A stretch of 64,000 nt of DNA from Nocardia macrotermitis (GTDB taxonomy: Bacteria > Actinomycetota > Actinomycetes > Mycobacteriales > Mycobacteriaceae): NCBI RefSeq assembly GCF_009604405.1, contig NZ_WEGK01000011.1, forward strand, positions 62,001 through 126,000, read 5' to 3'. Within the stretch, counting starts at the first letter, position 1. Each line of letters begins with the position of its first letter. This document shows positions 16,491 through 25,164 of this stretch, piece by piece. The notes beneath the pieces were generated by a model, which saw only the letters and a program-made list of their open reading frames with translations, was not told where the DNA came from and ran no database searches. A program made the translations under genes and the position numbers.

Positions 16491-17768
16491 ATGACAGTGC
16501 AGGCCCAGCCCGCACGGGCCGGTGAGCCGACGCGCTGCCCGAGCGCCTTCCGATACTGGGAGGCGCGGCGCACGCCCGGTGTGCAGCGGCTCGAACGGAT
16601 CTTCGCGTCGGTCACCCGCCGTGCGCTGTTCCCGACCGACGAGCAGGCGCGCATCCTGAGCGAGGATCTGTTCAGCGGCGATCCGGTCGCCGAACGTTTC
16701 GTCGCGGAGGTCATGCACGGGGAGACCGGGGCCGTGCGCGGCCGCGAGATGCTCAATCAGGCGCTGTCGACCGGCATCGCCACGGTGCCCGACGCGCCCG
16801 ACGCCATGCGCGAGCTGTTCGCCGAGTTCGAAACCGTCCCGGACTGGGTGCGCCCCGAACTGGTCGAACAGGGCGCGGCCATCTGGCGACGTTGGGGCAC
16901 AATGCTTTTCAGCTTCGCCGGTGCGGAGACCCTGGAGATGTACACCGAGTCGGCCGTGGCGACCCCGCTGTCGCTGGCCGGTGGTTATGCCGGGGACAGC
17001 GCGCTGCGCCGGTTCCTGGAGACCTGCCGCTTCTGGATGGACGTGTCCCAGCCCGGCGGCCTGCTCACCCTCGGTGCGCAGGGTCGGGCGACGGCGTTGA
17101 AGGTGCGCATCATGCACGTCTCGGTGCGGGCGCGCGTCGCCGAACATCCCGAATGGGATATGGAGCGGTGGGGTCTGCCGATCAGCCAGACCTATCAGCT
17201 GCTGACGCTGCTGGCCGGTAGCGTGACGCCCGGACTCGGGTTGTGGGCGTTGGGATATCAGACCACGCCCTCGGAAATCCGTGCGCTGCTGCACTTCCAG
17301 AAGTACATGGGCTATCTGCTCGGCGTGCGGGTGGGCTGGTATCCGGAGACGGTGACCGATTCGCTGCGGGTGCTGGCGATGACGATCGCGTCGCGTTCGT
17401 ACGACGCGGGCAAGCACGGCGCGGAGCTGATCGAGTCGTATCCGTCCGCCTTCGCCCCGCGCGACGGGCACCGCGGCCTGACCCGGCTGCGCGAGATGTA
17501 CAACTTCCGGATCAACTCGGTGTATTCGGCGATGTACATGGCGCCCGGCACGCGTCGCAAATACCATATGCCGCCGGCGTTTCCGTGGATCCTCATCCCG
17601 ATCGCCCGCTTCCCGCTGATCACCGCCATGGAACTGGTCCGCCGGGTGAGCCCGGCCTTCGCGCGACAGCACGAGAAGGTGATGCTGTGGCACCGCGAGA
17701 ACTGGTACCGGGCCCAGATGCAGGGCCGCGAGGCGAAATTCGACGCCAGCGGCGCACTGCGTCGATGA
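16491..17768 (+). CDS. MpaB/rubber-oxygenase-like (DUF2236) protein
   Basis: A 425-aa member of the DUF2236 family, which includes latex-clearing oxygenases and fungal MpaB, the haem enzyme that oxidatively cuts the prenyl side chain of mycophenolic acid precursors. Visible features: FSFAGAETLEMYTESAVATPLSLAGGY near 140-168, a long helical core, FHKYMGYLLGVRVGWYPETV-like segment near 280, and a C-terminal hydrophobic stretch FPWILIPIARFPLI. The ATG at 16491 has GAGGAGG just upstream. A histidine/arginine-rich core could bind haem, but axial ligands cannot be named with certainty. It likely cleaves a hydrocarbon side chain to an aldehyde (inference). Confidence 0.82.
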   Translation: MTVQAQPARAGEPTRCPSAFRYWEARRTPGVQRLERIFASVTRRALFPTDEQARILSEDLFSGDPVAERFVAEVMHGETGAVRGREMLNQALSTGIATVPDAPDAMRELFAEFETVPDWVRPELVEQGAAIWRRWGTMLFSFAGAETLEMYTESAVATPLSLAGGYAGDSALRRFLETCRFWMDVSQPGGLLTLGAQGRATALKVRIMHVSVRARVAEHPEWDMERWGLPISQTYQLLTLLAGSVTPGLGLWALGYQTTPSEIRALLHFQKYMGYLLGVRVGWYPETVTDSLRVLAMTIASRSYDAGKHGAELIESYPSAFAPRDGHRGLTRLREMYNFRINSVYSAMYMAPGTRRKYHMPPAFPWILIPIARFPLITAMELVRRVSPAFARQHEKVMLWHRENWYRAQMQGREAKFDASGALRR

Positions 17769-17790
17769 ATCCCGTTCTCTTCCAACGAAA

Positions 17791-18876
17791 GTGACCGTGA
17801 GCACTGTGACCACGAGTACTACCGACATCATCGAGGCGTGGAACGGCCCGGGCCGCCGGGACGGTGAGCTGACCGTGGTCGAGCCGCGGCACAACGCATT
17901 ACATCCCTCGCCGAGCAAATTGGCCTTCGAGCACTGGTATTTCGACGCCCGCCTGGACACCGGGCACGTGGTGGTCGGCTTCCTCACCAAACGCCGCCCC
18001 GAGGATCTGCCCGGGGCCAAGCCGTGGGTCGAGCTGATCGTCTACGGTCCCGACGGATCGCGGCGGCAGGTGGCCAAGCGGTATCCGCGCGACGCTGCGA
18101 GTTTCGGCACCGACTTCTTCGATGTGCGGATCGGAGACAACCACGCGCACACCGAATTCCGGGACGACGGCCTGCCGGTGCACCACGTGCATCTGGCCGA
18201 GGACGGCCTCGTGTTCGACCTGCGGTTCCACAACGAACTGCCGAGCTGGATGCCGGGGCAGGGGGAGACGCGGTTCGACGCGCAGAACTCCTTCGGCTGG
18301 GCGGTCGGTGGGCCCCGCGCCCGCGTCACCGGGACCGTGCGGATCGACGATACGGTCCTGAACGCCGACGGGCGCGGCTACGCCGACCACAACTGGGGCG
18401 TCGGCGATATGAAGAAGATCATCGACCGCTGGCACTGGGGCAGGCTCTACGACGACGAGTACTCGCTGCTGTTCGCCGACGTGCTGACCCAGCCGCGGCG
18501 CGGCTCGCACGAGATCGCGCCGCTGATGCTGGCGCGCAACGGCGAGGTCGTGCTCTCGACCGGTGAGACCGTACTCACCGAGGGCCCCAAGCGATTTCAT
18601 CCGGTCGCGGGCCGGGAATACCCGGAGTGGATCGAGCTGCGGGTGCCCGATCGGCTGGAATTGCGGCTGACGGTCGAATCGGTCATCCACGCGCACGACA
18701 TCATCGACGACTTCCCGATCGTGCGGTCGCGGCTGATCAAACCGCTGGTGTATCGGGCGATCGGGCATCCGGCGTATTTCCGGTTCCAGTCCGCGTTCGA
18801 GCTGACCTTGCACGAGGGCGGGGCCACCGACGTGCGGACCGGGACCACGCTGCACGAGCTGGTGGCGCTGAAATGA
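17791..18876 (+). CDS. CrtC/AttH lipocalin-like domain protein
   Basis: A 361-aa protein related to carotenoid 1,2-hydratase (CrtC) and AttH-like double-lipocalin proteins. Diagnostic segments are FEHWYFDARLDTGHVVVGFL near residue 50, GYADHNWGVGDMKKIIDRWHWGRLY near 195-220 (the hydratase-type D-H-N-W-G motif) and repeated beta-strand segments to the C-terminus. A GTG at 17791 is used; a second GTG six bases later is equally possible because no strong ribosome-binding site is visible. In CrtC this fold hydrates isoprenoid double bonds; a role in hydrating or binding a prenyl chain would match the neighbouring genes but is inference. Confidence 0.75.
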   Translation: MTVSTVTTSTTDIIEAWNGPGRRDGELTVVEPRHNALHPSPSKLAFEHWYFDARLDTGHVVVGFLTKRRPEDLPGAKPWVELIVYGPDGSRRQVAKRYPRDAASFGTDFFDVRIGDNHAHTEFRDDGLPVHHVHLAEDGLVFDLRFHNELPSWMPGQGETRFDAQNSFGWAVGGPRARVTGTVRIDDTVLNADGRGYADHNWGVGDMKKIIDRWHWGRLYDDEYSLLFADVLTQPRRGSHEIAPLMLARNGEVVLSTGETVLTEGPKRFHPVAGREYPEWIELRVPDRLELRLTVESVIHAHDIIDDFPIVRSRLIKPLVYRAIGHPAYFRFQSAFELTLHEGGATDVRTGTTLHELVALK

Positions 18877-20177
18877 GTGCTGCGAGTGCGGATCCGGTGT
18901 ATCTGAGCGGGTTCGGCAATCAGCATCAGACCGAGGCGATCGAGGGTGCGCTGCCGCGCGGGCAGAACTCCCCGCAGCGTGCGCCCTACGGTTTGTATGC
19001 CGAGCAGATGTCGGGGACCGCGTTCACCGAACCGCGGACGGTGAACCGGCGCAGCTGGCTGTACCGGATCCGGCCCTCGGCCGCGCATCCGCCGTTCCAG
19101 CGCGTCGGGAACCGCACGTTCCACAGCGCGCCGCTCCCGGGTGTGGCCGATCCGAACCGGTTGCGCTGGGATCCCATGCCGCGCAACGGGTCCGGGGTCG
19201 ACTTCCTGGACAGTGTCTACACCGTCGCGGCGAACGGCGATGTGCTGCAACGGCAGGGCATCGCGATCCACCTGTACTGCGCGACCGCGTCGATGTCGAA
19301 ACGGTACTTCGGCAATGCCGACGGTGAGTTGCTGATCGTCCCGCAGGACGGGGATATCCTGCTGCACACCGAATTCGGCCGATTGCTCGTCGCGCCCGGG
19401 CAGATCGCGGTGGTGCCGCGCTCGGTGCGGTTTCGGGTCGAGATCACCGATTCCGTTGCGGCGGGGTATATCTGCGAGAACTACGGCAGTGCGTTCACGC
19501 TGCCCGAACTCGGCCCGCTGGGCGCGAACGCGCTGGCGCACGCCCGGCACTTCCGCTATCCGGTTGCGGCGTACGAGGATATCGAGGATCGGGTCGAGGT
19601 GGTGCAGAAGTTCGGCGGGAATCTGTGGTCCGCCGAATACGATCACTCGCCCCTGGACGTGGTCGCCTGGCACGGGTCGCACGCGCCGTATCTGTACGAT
19701 CTGGCGGATTTCAACGCCTTCGGCACCGTCGGCTACGACCATCCCGATCCCTCGCTGTACACGGTGCTGACCTCGCCGTCGGATACGCCCGGTCAGGCGA
19801 ATGTGGATTTCGTCGCGTTCCCGCCGCGCTGGATGGTGCCCGAGCACACGTTCCGGCCGCCGCACTTCCATCGCAATGTGATGACCGAGTTCATGGGACT
19901 GGTTCGCGGCGTGCACGATTCGAAGGCGGAGGGGTTCGTGCCGGGCGGTGCGAGTCTGCACAACATGTGGGCCGCGCACGGGCCGGACCGCGAGACCTTC
20001 GAGAACGCCAGTGCCGCCGAACTCGTGCCGCAGAAGCTGGAGGGCTCGCTGCCGTTCATGTTCGAAACGCGGTGGCCGTTGATCGTCACCGACCACGCGT
20101 TCGAGGCCCCGCATCGACAGCGCGATTACGACGCGTCCTGGGCGGGCCTGCGTCGCCATTTCCAGCCGCTCAGCTGA
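18873..20177 (+). CDS. hmgA: Homogentisate 1,2-dioxygenase
   Basis: A 434-aa Fe(II) ring-cleavage dioxygenase that opens homogentisate to maleylacetoacetate. The iron ligands are His333, Glu339 (PPHFHRNVMTEFMGL) and His369 (AAHGPD); their spacing of 6 and 30 residues matches the human enzyme exactly. The N-terminal YLSGFGNQHQTEA and NRRSWLYRIRPS are family signatures. The ATG at 18873 overlaps the stop of the CrtC-like gene as ATGA, a tight coupling. Maleylacetoacetate isomerase and fumarylacetoacetase genes, its usual neighbours, are absent from the window, so either they are elsewhere or the substrate is a substituted homogentisate. Confidence 0.93.
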   Translation: MSAASADPVYLSGFGNQHQTEAIEGALPRGQNSPQRAPYGLYAEQMSGTAFTEPRTVNRRSWLYRIRPSAAHPPFQRVGNRTFHSAPLPGVADPNRLRWDPMPRNGSGVDFLDSVYTVAANGDVLQRQGIAIHLYCATASMSKRYFGNADGELLIVPQDGDILLHTEFGRLLVAPGQIAVVPRSVRFRVEITDSVAAGYICENYGSAFTLPELGPLGANALAHARHFRYPVAAYEDIEDRVEVVQKFGGNLWSAEYDHSPLDVVAWHGSHAPYLYDLADFNAFGTVGYDHPDPSLYTVLTSPSDTPGQANVDFVAFPPRWMVPEHTFRPPHFHRNVMTEFMGLVRGVHDSKAEGFVPGGASLHNMWAAHGPDRETFENASAAELVPQKLEGSLPFMFETRWPLIVTDHAFEAPHRQRDYDASWAGLRRHFQPLS

Positions 20178-20226
20178 ATCACTCACTGCCACAACATTTT
20201 CTATCTCTGCAACCCCGGAGCACCAG

Positions 20227-21696
20227 ATGACCGCCACCCGTCCCACCTACGAACTGCCCGATCCGACGCTGCGCATCGGGGGCCGCAGCCTCGAGGCCCG
20301 GGAACGAAAGACCTACGAATCCCACAATCCGGCCACCGGGGATCTGGTGCTGTCGATCGCCGCGGCCCAGCCCGAGGACGTGGACGACGCCGTCGCCACC
20401 GCCCGCACCCAGTTCGAGGAGGGGGAGTGGTCGCGCATGTCCGGCGCCGAGCGCGGCCGGATCCTCACGCGCGCGGCGGATCTGATCGAACAGGACGCGG
20501 AGAATCTCGCCGCCCTGGAGGCGATCGAGATGGGCAAACTGTTCCACGATTCGGTCGCCGGTGACATCCCCTGTGCCGCACAGGCTTTCCGGCACTTCGC
20601 GGGATGGGCGGACAAGGTCACCGGAACCACCGCGCTGCTACCGGATTTCGGTCCGCAGAAGCGATTCGGGTACACCCTGCGGCAGCCGCTGGGTGTGCTG
20701 GGAGCGATCACGCCGTGGAACAACCCGGTGCTCATCGCGGCGTGGAAACTCGCGCCGGCGCTGGCGGCCGGGTGCACCGCGGTGGTGAAACCGGCCGAGG
20801 ACGCCTCGCTGTCCACCATGCGCCTCGCGGAACTGCTTGCGGCAGCGGGCATTCCGGACGGCGTGGTGAATGTCGTACCCGGCCTCGGTGAGGTCGCGGG
20901 TGCGGCGCTGGCCGGACACGCGGGTATCGACAAGATCTCCTTCACCGGCAGCCCGCGAGTGGGCCGCCAGATCCAGAGCCTGGCCGGGGACACCTTCCGC
21001 AAGGTGACGCTCGAGCTGGGAGGTAAAGCGCCGCAACTGATCTTCGCCGACGGCGACCTCGAACAGGCGATGCCCTGGATCGCGATGGGCAACTTCTATC
21101 ACCAGGGTCAGGTCTGTGCGGCCGGAACCCGGGTGCTGGTGCACGAATCGATCCTGGACCAGGTGGTGGACGGGCTCGTCGCGGCCGCGGAACAGGCGCG
21201 TCCGGGTGATCCGTTCGACGCCGACAGCACCATGGGCACCATCGTGAACGCCCGGCAGCTCGACCAGATCCTGCGTTACGTCGACATCGGCCGGGACGAA
21301 GGCGCGGACCTGATCACCGGCGGCAATCGCCTGGATCAGCCCGGATACTTCATGCAGCCCACCGTCTTTCGCGGCACCAACGATCTGACCATCGCCCGCG
21401 AGGAGATCTTCGGTCCTGTCGCCACGGTGATCGGTTTCTCCACCACCGAGGAGGCCGTCCACCTCGCCAACACCACCAAATACGGCCTCAATGCCATGAT
21501 CCACACCCGCGACCTGTCCCGCGCGCTCACCGTCACCGAGCAACTGCGTGTGGGCACGGTGTGGGTGAATGGTTGGGGCGTACCGGATCCCGCGCTGCCA
21601 TGGGGTGGTCGTGCGGGCAGCGGCATCGGCCGCGAACTCGGCCGCAGCGGGATCGAGGCGGACACCGAGGAGAAGACGGTTCACATCGGGCTGTAG
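20227..21696 (+). CDS. NAD(P)-dependent aldehyde dehydrogenase
   Basis: A 489-aa member of the aldehyde dehydrogenase superfamily, of usual length. The catalytic pair is Cys297 in GQVCAAGTR and Glu263 in ELGGKAP; TPWNNPVLIAAWKLAPALAAG and FTGSPRVGRQ belong to the cofactor-binding fold. It begins 50 bp after hmgA and ends the operon. It would oxidise an aldehyde to an acid; an aldehyde released by the MpaB-like oxygenase two genes upstream is a natural candidate (inference). A weak 6-bp inverted repeat (21696-21701/21718-21723) follows it. Confidence 0.9.
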   Translation: MTATRPTYELPDPTLRIGGRSLEARERKTYESHNPATGDLVLSIAAAQPEDVDDAVATARTQFEEGEWSRMSGAERGRILTRAADLIEQDAENLAALEAIEMGKLFHDSVAGDIPCAAQAFRHFAGWADKVTGTTALLPDFGPQKRFGYTLRQPLGVLGAITPWNNPVLIAAWKLAPALAAGCTAVVKPAEDASLSTMRLAELLAAAGIPDGVVNVVPGLGEVAGAALAGHAGIDKISFTGSPRVGRQIQSLAGDTFRKVTLELGGKAPQLIFADGDLEQAMPWIAMGNFYHQGQVCAAGTRVLVHESILDQVVDGLVAAAEQARPGDPFDADSTMGTIVNARQLDQILRYVDIGRDEGADLITGGNRLDQPGYFMQPTVFRGTNDLTIAREEIFGPVATVIGFSTTEEAVHLANTTKYGLNAMIHTRDLSRALTVTEQLRVGTVWVNGWGVPDPALPWGGRAGSGIGRELGRSGIEADTEEKTVHIGL

Positions 21697-21790
21697 TCGA
21701 GTCTGCTGGGTTCCCGGCTCGACAGGTGTGAGTTGTGCGTGGAGTCGGTCTGTGCTGCGGAAGTGTTGCAGCGCAGGCCGATTCCAGCTC

Positions 21791-22702
21791 TCAGCGGACT
21801 CCGGTGAGTTTGTCCGGGTTCGTGATCGAGTAGATCGCGGCGATACGTGAGCCGTCCGCATCGGGCTCGATCACCACGGCCGCGAGGGGACTGTCGCCGG
21901 AGAACACCAGGGCACACGGATCTCCGGCGACCCAGCGGTAGCGGATGTCCACGCCGCCGGACGGCAGGTCCGCGGCCACGGCCGTGAAGATCGCCGCCAC
22001 CGCGTCCCGGCCGTGCACCGGCCGCAGGCTGCGCGCGGGACCGCGACCGCCGCTGTCGGTCCACAGCGTGACCTCGGGTGCCAGCACCTCGAGCAGGGCC
22101 GGGATATCGCCACCGAGAACGGCCTCGGCGAAACGCTCGGTGACCCGGGTCCGGACCTCCGGATCGGCGGGGCGGCGCGGTTGCGGGCGGTGCAGGTGGC
22201 GGCGGGCACGGGCCGCGGTCTGGCGGACGGCCGCGGGGGTGCGGCCCAGGATGTCGCCGATCTCGGTGTGCGGGAAGCCGAATACGTCGTGCAGGACGAA
22301 CACCGCGCGCTCGAGCGGGCTCAGCGACTCCAGCACGACCAGCACCGCCGTGGACAGCGATTCCTTGCGCACCAGTGCGCTCGCGGCGTCGTCCGCCTCG
22401 GCGACGATCGGCTCGGGCAGCCACGGGCCGACGTAGGTCTCACGGCGGCGGCTCACCTCGATCCGGCGGGCGAGCGCCTGATTCGCCGCGGCGCGGACCA
22501 GGTAGGCGCGGGCGTTGTCGATCGGCGGCGCGGCGGGGTCGCGATGCCGCGCCGCCCACGCCAGCCACACCTCCTGGAGCACGTCCTCGGTGTCCGCGAC
22601 GCTGCCCAGCATGTTGTAGACCACCGAGAACAGCAGTTCGCGATAGCTCAGAAACCGTTCGGTGACCTCGTCGTCGGCCCGGTGCGGTGCTCGGTACGTC
22701 AC
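21791..22702 (-). CDS. sigJ: ECF RNA polymerase sigma factor, SigJ family
   Basis: A 303-aa ECF41/SigJ-type sigma factor. Sigma-2 lies at about residues 15-80 (YRELLFSVVYNMLGSVADTEDVLQEVWLAW), sigma-4 at about 130-180 (LSPLERAVFVLHDVFGFPHTEIGDILGRT), and a SnoaL-like C-terminal domain at about 190-303 regulates activity in this group, which needs no classical anti-sigma factor. I place the start at the GTG at 22702, six bases after AGGAGAGG; an upstream in-frame GTG at 22729 has no ribosome-binding site and lies almost inside the proposed -10 element. It is divergent from a cupin gene and probably controls both genes. Confidence 0.9.
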   Translation of the reverse strand: MTYRAPHRADDEVTERFLSYRELLFSVVYNMLGSVADTEDVLQEVWLAWAARHRDPAAPPIDNARAYLVRAAANQALARRIEVSRRRETYVGPWLPEPIVAEADDAASALVRKESLSTAVLVVLESLSPLERAVFVLHDVFGFPHTEIGDILGRTPAAVRQTAARARRHLHRPQPRRPADPEVRTRVTERFAEAVLGGDIPALLEVLAPEVTLWTDSGGRGPARSLRPVHGRDAVAAIFTAVAADLPSGGVDIRYRWVAGDPCALVFSGDSPLAAVVIEPDADGSRIAAIYSITNPDKLTGVR

Positions 22703-22732
22703 GACATTCCTCTCCTCGCCCGTCCTCACCGA

Positions 22733-22830
22733 AGAGGGTTGTGCGCCGCGTTGCGTGACGCGGGATCGGCAAATGTGTCGCGCATCACATCTGACCCCAT
22801 GATGTCACGCATCGGGTGCGAGGCGGCTCT
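22733..22830. promoter_or_regulatory. Paired divergent ECF-type promoters between sigJ and the cupin gene
   Basis: The two directions carry the same element, GTCACG-N17-CTCT: on the plus strand 22804-22809 with CTCT at 22827-22830, and on the minus strand 22759-22754 with CTCT at 22736-22733. The -35-like parts are the 8-bp arms of an inverted repeat, TGCGTGAC (22752-22759) and GTCACGCA (22804-22811). GTCAC is the -35 core reported for mycobacterial SigJ. The equal spacing strongly suggests a bidirectional, autoregulated SigJ promoter. Confidence 0.6.
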
Positions 22831-22882
22831 GTGGTGGTGATCCGGGAGAACGGTTCCCGGCCCGACGGCAGGAGAATTTCCG

Positions 22883-23443
22883 ATGAAGACAGACGAGCGC
22901 GCCCTACTGGTCCGCCACGACGAGGCCGAACGCCTGGACACCATGGGCGTGCGTCTCTACGCCGACCACGACACCACCGGCGGCGTCCTGAGCGGCAACC
23001 GCGCTTACCTCCCCGCGGGCACCGACGGCCCACCGCCGCACTTCCACACCGGTTCGGCCGAACTGTTCTTCATGCTCGCCGGACAACTGCGAGTGCTCGC
23101 CGGCCAGGAAATCCTCGACATCTCCGAAGGAGATTTCCTGCTCGTACCCGCCGGTATGACACACGCATGGGCGGCCCCCGACGATTCACCCGCCGACGTC
23201 CTGGTGATCTTCACCCCCGGCATCGAACGCTTCGACTACTTCCGCCTCGGCGACCGAATCCGCAAAGGCCAGGCCGCCCCGTCCGAAATCCTCAGCACCC
23301 AGGACAGATTCGACAACCACTTCGTCGACAGCCCACTCTGGCGACAGGCACGCGGCACGGACCCCCGCCCCCTGCTGAATCCGCAGGACCAAAGGGAAGA
23401 ATTCCTGTCCAGCAACGTCTTCAAGAGCCAGCCGGAGGAGTGA
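22883..23443 (+). CDS. Cupin-domain protein
   Basis: A 186-aa protein with one cupin barrel at about residues 30-120. The metal-binding pattern is present: PPPHFHTGSAELFFMLAG (H-H-E, motif 1) and PAGMTHAW (His, motif 2). The C-terminal 60 residues (DYFRLGDRIRKG...DNHFVDSPLWRQARG) form an extension found in cupins that neighbour ECF41 sigma factors, which are often paired with redox or carboxymuconolactone-type partner genes. It is divergent from sigJ under a matched promoter element and is the likely SigJ target. Substrate unknown. Confidence 0.85.
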   Translation: MKTDERALLVRHDEAERLDTMGVRLYADHDTTGGVLSGNRAYLPAGTDGPPPHFHTGSAELFFMLAGQLRVLAGQEILDISEGDFLLVPAGMTHAWAAPDDSPADVLVIFTPGIERFDYFRLGDRIRKGQAAPSEILSTQDRFDNHFVDSPLWRQARGTDPRPLLNPQDQREEFLSSNVFKSQPEE

Positions 23444-23481
23444 TCCGGCCGCCCATCGTCCTCGGAGTCACTGTGTCGCAG

Positions 23482-23990
23482 TCAAATTGCCAGTGGCACA
23501 GCAGTATTCAACTCCTGCCAGGCGGTGAGAACCGCCTCGAGCTGCTCCGGGGGAGTGACGGCCGAGACCGCACTCGCTCGGCCGCAGTCCGCGTACCACG
23601 TTCGGCGGTGGCGTTCCCCAATTGTGCCCCGCCGAGAATGTCCGCGTACAGCCGCGGTGCCGGTGCGGTATGACCCAGACCCCGAATTCCTTGTCCGAGA
23701 ACATAATGTGACAGCAGCAACTGCCCGACCGCCGAATCGGCCCGCGAGAGCCGCCGCAACACCTCCACCACCACGGACAACGGTAGATCCGGTCCGCCGT
23801 GTTCGCTCGGCACCCCGATCCCCAACAGTCCCGACACCGCCACCAGCCGCAATTCCTCCAACGGCGGCACATCCTCCAACTCCCGCCGCACCGCGCCCCG
23901 CACTACCTGGGCCGCCACCGCATCAGCCGCCGCCAACGCTTCCTCGGCACTGCCGAGCAGTGGCGGAGTCTCGATCTCGGTACTCGACAT
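23482..23990 (-). pseudogene. Internally deleted acyl-CoA dehydrogenase (DszC/SfnB-like) remnant
   Basis: The first 130 codons or so from the ATG at 23990 read as the N-terminal helical domain of a flavin acyl-CoA dehydrogenase/SfnB-type monooxygenase (LRLVAVSGLLGIGVPSEHGGPDLPLSVVVEVLRRLSRADSAVGQLLLSHY and GGAQLGNATAERGT). The frame then degenerates into an Arg/Ser-rich tail that stops at 23508. In another frame, 23568-23482 encodes a plausible natural C-terminus (VSAVTPPEQLEAVLTAWQEL...) ending in a stop. The middle roughly 230-250 residues, including the flavin-binding beta domain and the C-terminal helical bundle, are missing, so this is a deletion pseudogene. Confidence 0.75.
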
Positions 23991-24143
23991 GTGACTGTGC
24001 TCCTGTCTTCAGAACTTCCTGGGGCTGTGCTTTCAGTGGTGGAATTGCTTGTGCGCGAATCACTCTCGGTCTTCTGGTCGAGTTCGACCGTAGGCCGGGC
24101 GGGCCGTCGACGACACGGGTGTGCAGGGATGTTGTAGGGGCGT

Positions 24144-25076
24144 TCAGCAATGCTGTAGGCGTTCCTGATCGCGCAGCCGCGTGCCTTCGGTGCGGATCAG
24201 TCCGGCGAATGCGGCGAGGGGCGAACCAGGGGCCGGGGTGGTGGCGGTGGCCAGGGCGATGCGGCGGGCCGGGCGGCGGCCGGCGACACGCCGTATCGCG
24301 ACGTCCTCCCGGGTCGCGGAGACGGCGAGAGAGGGGACGAGCGAGACGCCCATGCCCGCCCCGACCATGCCCTGAACGGTCGCGTAGTCCTCGGAACGGA
24401 ACGCCACCGTGGGTACGAATCCGGCGCGTCGGCACGCACCGCGGAACACCCGGGTATCGGGACAGCGCCCGGTCGCGGAGCTGATGATCCACTGCTCCCG
24501 CGCCAACGCGGTGAGCGGAACGTCGGCGGCCCCGGCGAACCGATGTCGTTGCGGCAGCACCACATAGAATTCGTCCTCGTACACCGGCATCGCGACCACC
24601 TCGGGATACAGCGGCCGCTCCCCAGGCACCTCGGTGATCAGCGCCAGATCGGCCTTACCGTCCCCCAGCAGCGCGACCCCGTCGTCGGGATCGGCGGTGA
24701 TCAGCTCCACCGGCACCCCGGGAAACGCGGTACGGAAACGCATCAGCGCGCGCGGCAGAATCATCGCCGCCGCACTCGCGAACGAGGCCACCCGCACCCC
24801 GCTCGAACCACCCGGCGCGAACGCGGCCACCGCTCGCTCCGCCGCGCTCACCGCGGTCAGGATCGCACCGGCATGCGCGAGCAGTTCGGTCCCGGCCGGA
24901 GTCGGCCGCGCGCCCATCGGCCCCCGCACCAGCAGCGGCACCCCCAGCTCTCGTTCCAGCGCCGAAACCTGTTGGGAGATAGCCGAAGTGGTGTAACTGA
25001 GCGAGGTCGCGGCGGCACTGAGTGAGCCGCAGCGAACCACCTCGTCGAGCACGCGCAGGCGGCGAACATCGAACAT
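24144..25076 (-). CDS. LysR family transcriptional regulator
   Basis: A 310-aa regulator with an N-terminal winged HTH (residues 1-60: MFDVRRLRVLDEVVRCGSLSAAATSL and SYTTSAISQQVSALERELG) and a periplasmic-binding-like effector domain (about 90-295; AMPVYEDEFYVVLPQRHRFA). It belongs to the ArgP/SfnR-like short-linker group rather than a recognisable pathway family. It lies upstream of, and on the same strand as, the decayed acyl-CoA dehydrogenase-like gene, which may have been its target. The C-terminus has an unusual Arg/Gln-rich tail (RTEGTRLRDQERLQHC). Confidence 0.88.
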   Translation of the reverse strand: MFDVRRLRVLDEVVRCGSLSAAATSLSYTTSAISQQVSALERELGVPLLVRGPMGARPTPAGTELLAHAGAILTAVSAAERAVAAFAPGGSSGVRVASFASAAAMILPRALMRFRTAFPGVPVELITADPDDGVALLGDGKADLALITEVPGERPLYPEVVAMPVYEDEFYVVLPQRHRFAGAADVPLTALAREQWIISSATGRCPDTRVFRGACRRAGFVPTVAFRSEDYATVQGMVGAGMGVSLVPSLAVSATREDVAIRRVAGRRPARRIALATATTPAPGSPLAAFAGLIRTEGTRLRDQERLQHC

Positions 25077-25164
25077 GCGCTCACGCTACGACGCGCGCGC
25101 CGCCGTGCCCATCGTTGTAATCAGCGCGAGAATTTCCACCCTCGAGGACGCGTCCCAGCAATTC

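Noticed and set aside
16185..18020. A 611-codon minus-strand open frame opposite the MpaB-like gene, and a similar 549-codon one at 18597-20246 opposite hmgA
   Set aside because: Both are antisense to genes with clear family motifs, have Arg/Gly/His-rich shadow composition and lack ribosome-binding sites.
22703..22729. Longer N-terminus for SigJ starting at the GTG at 22729
   Set aside because: There is no ribosome-binding site and the codon lies only a few bases from the proposed -10 element; the GTG at 22702 follows AGGAGAGG.
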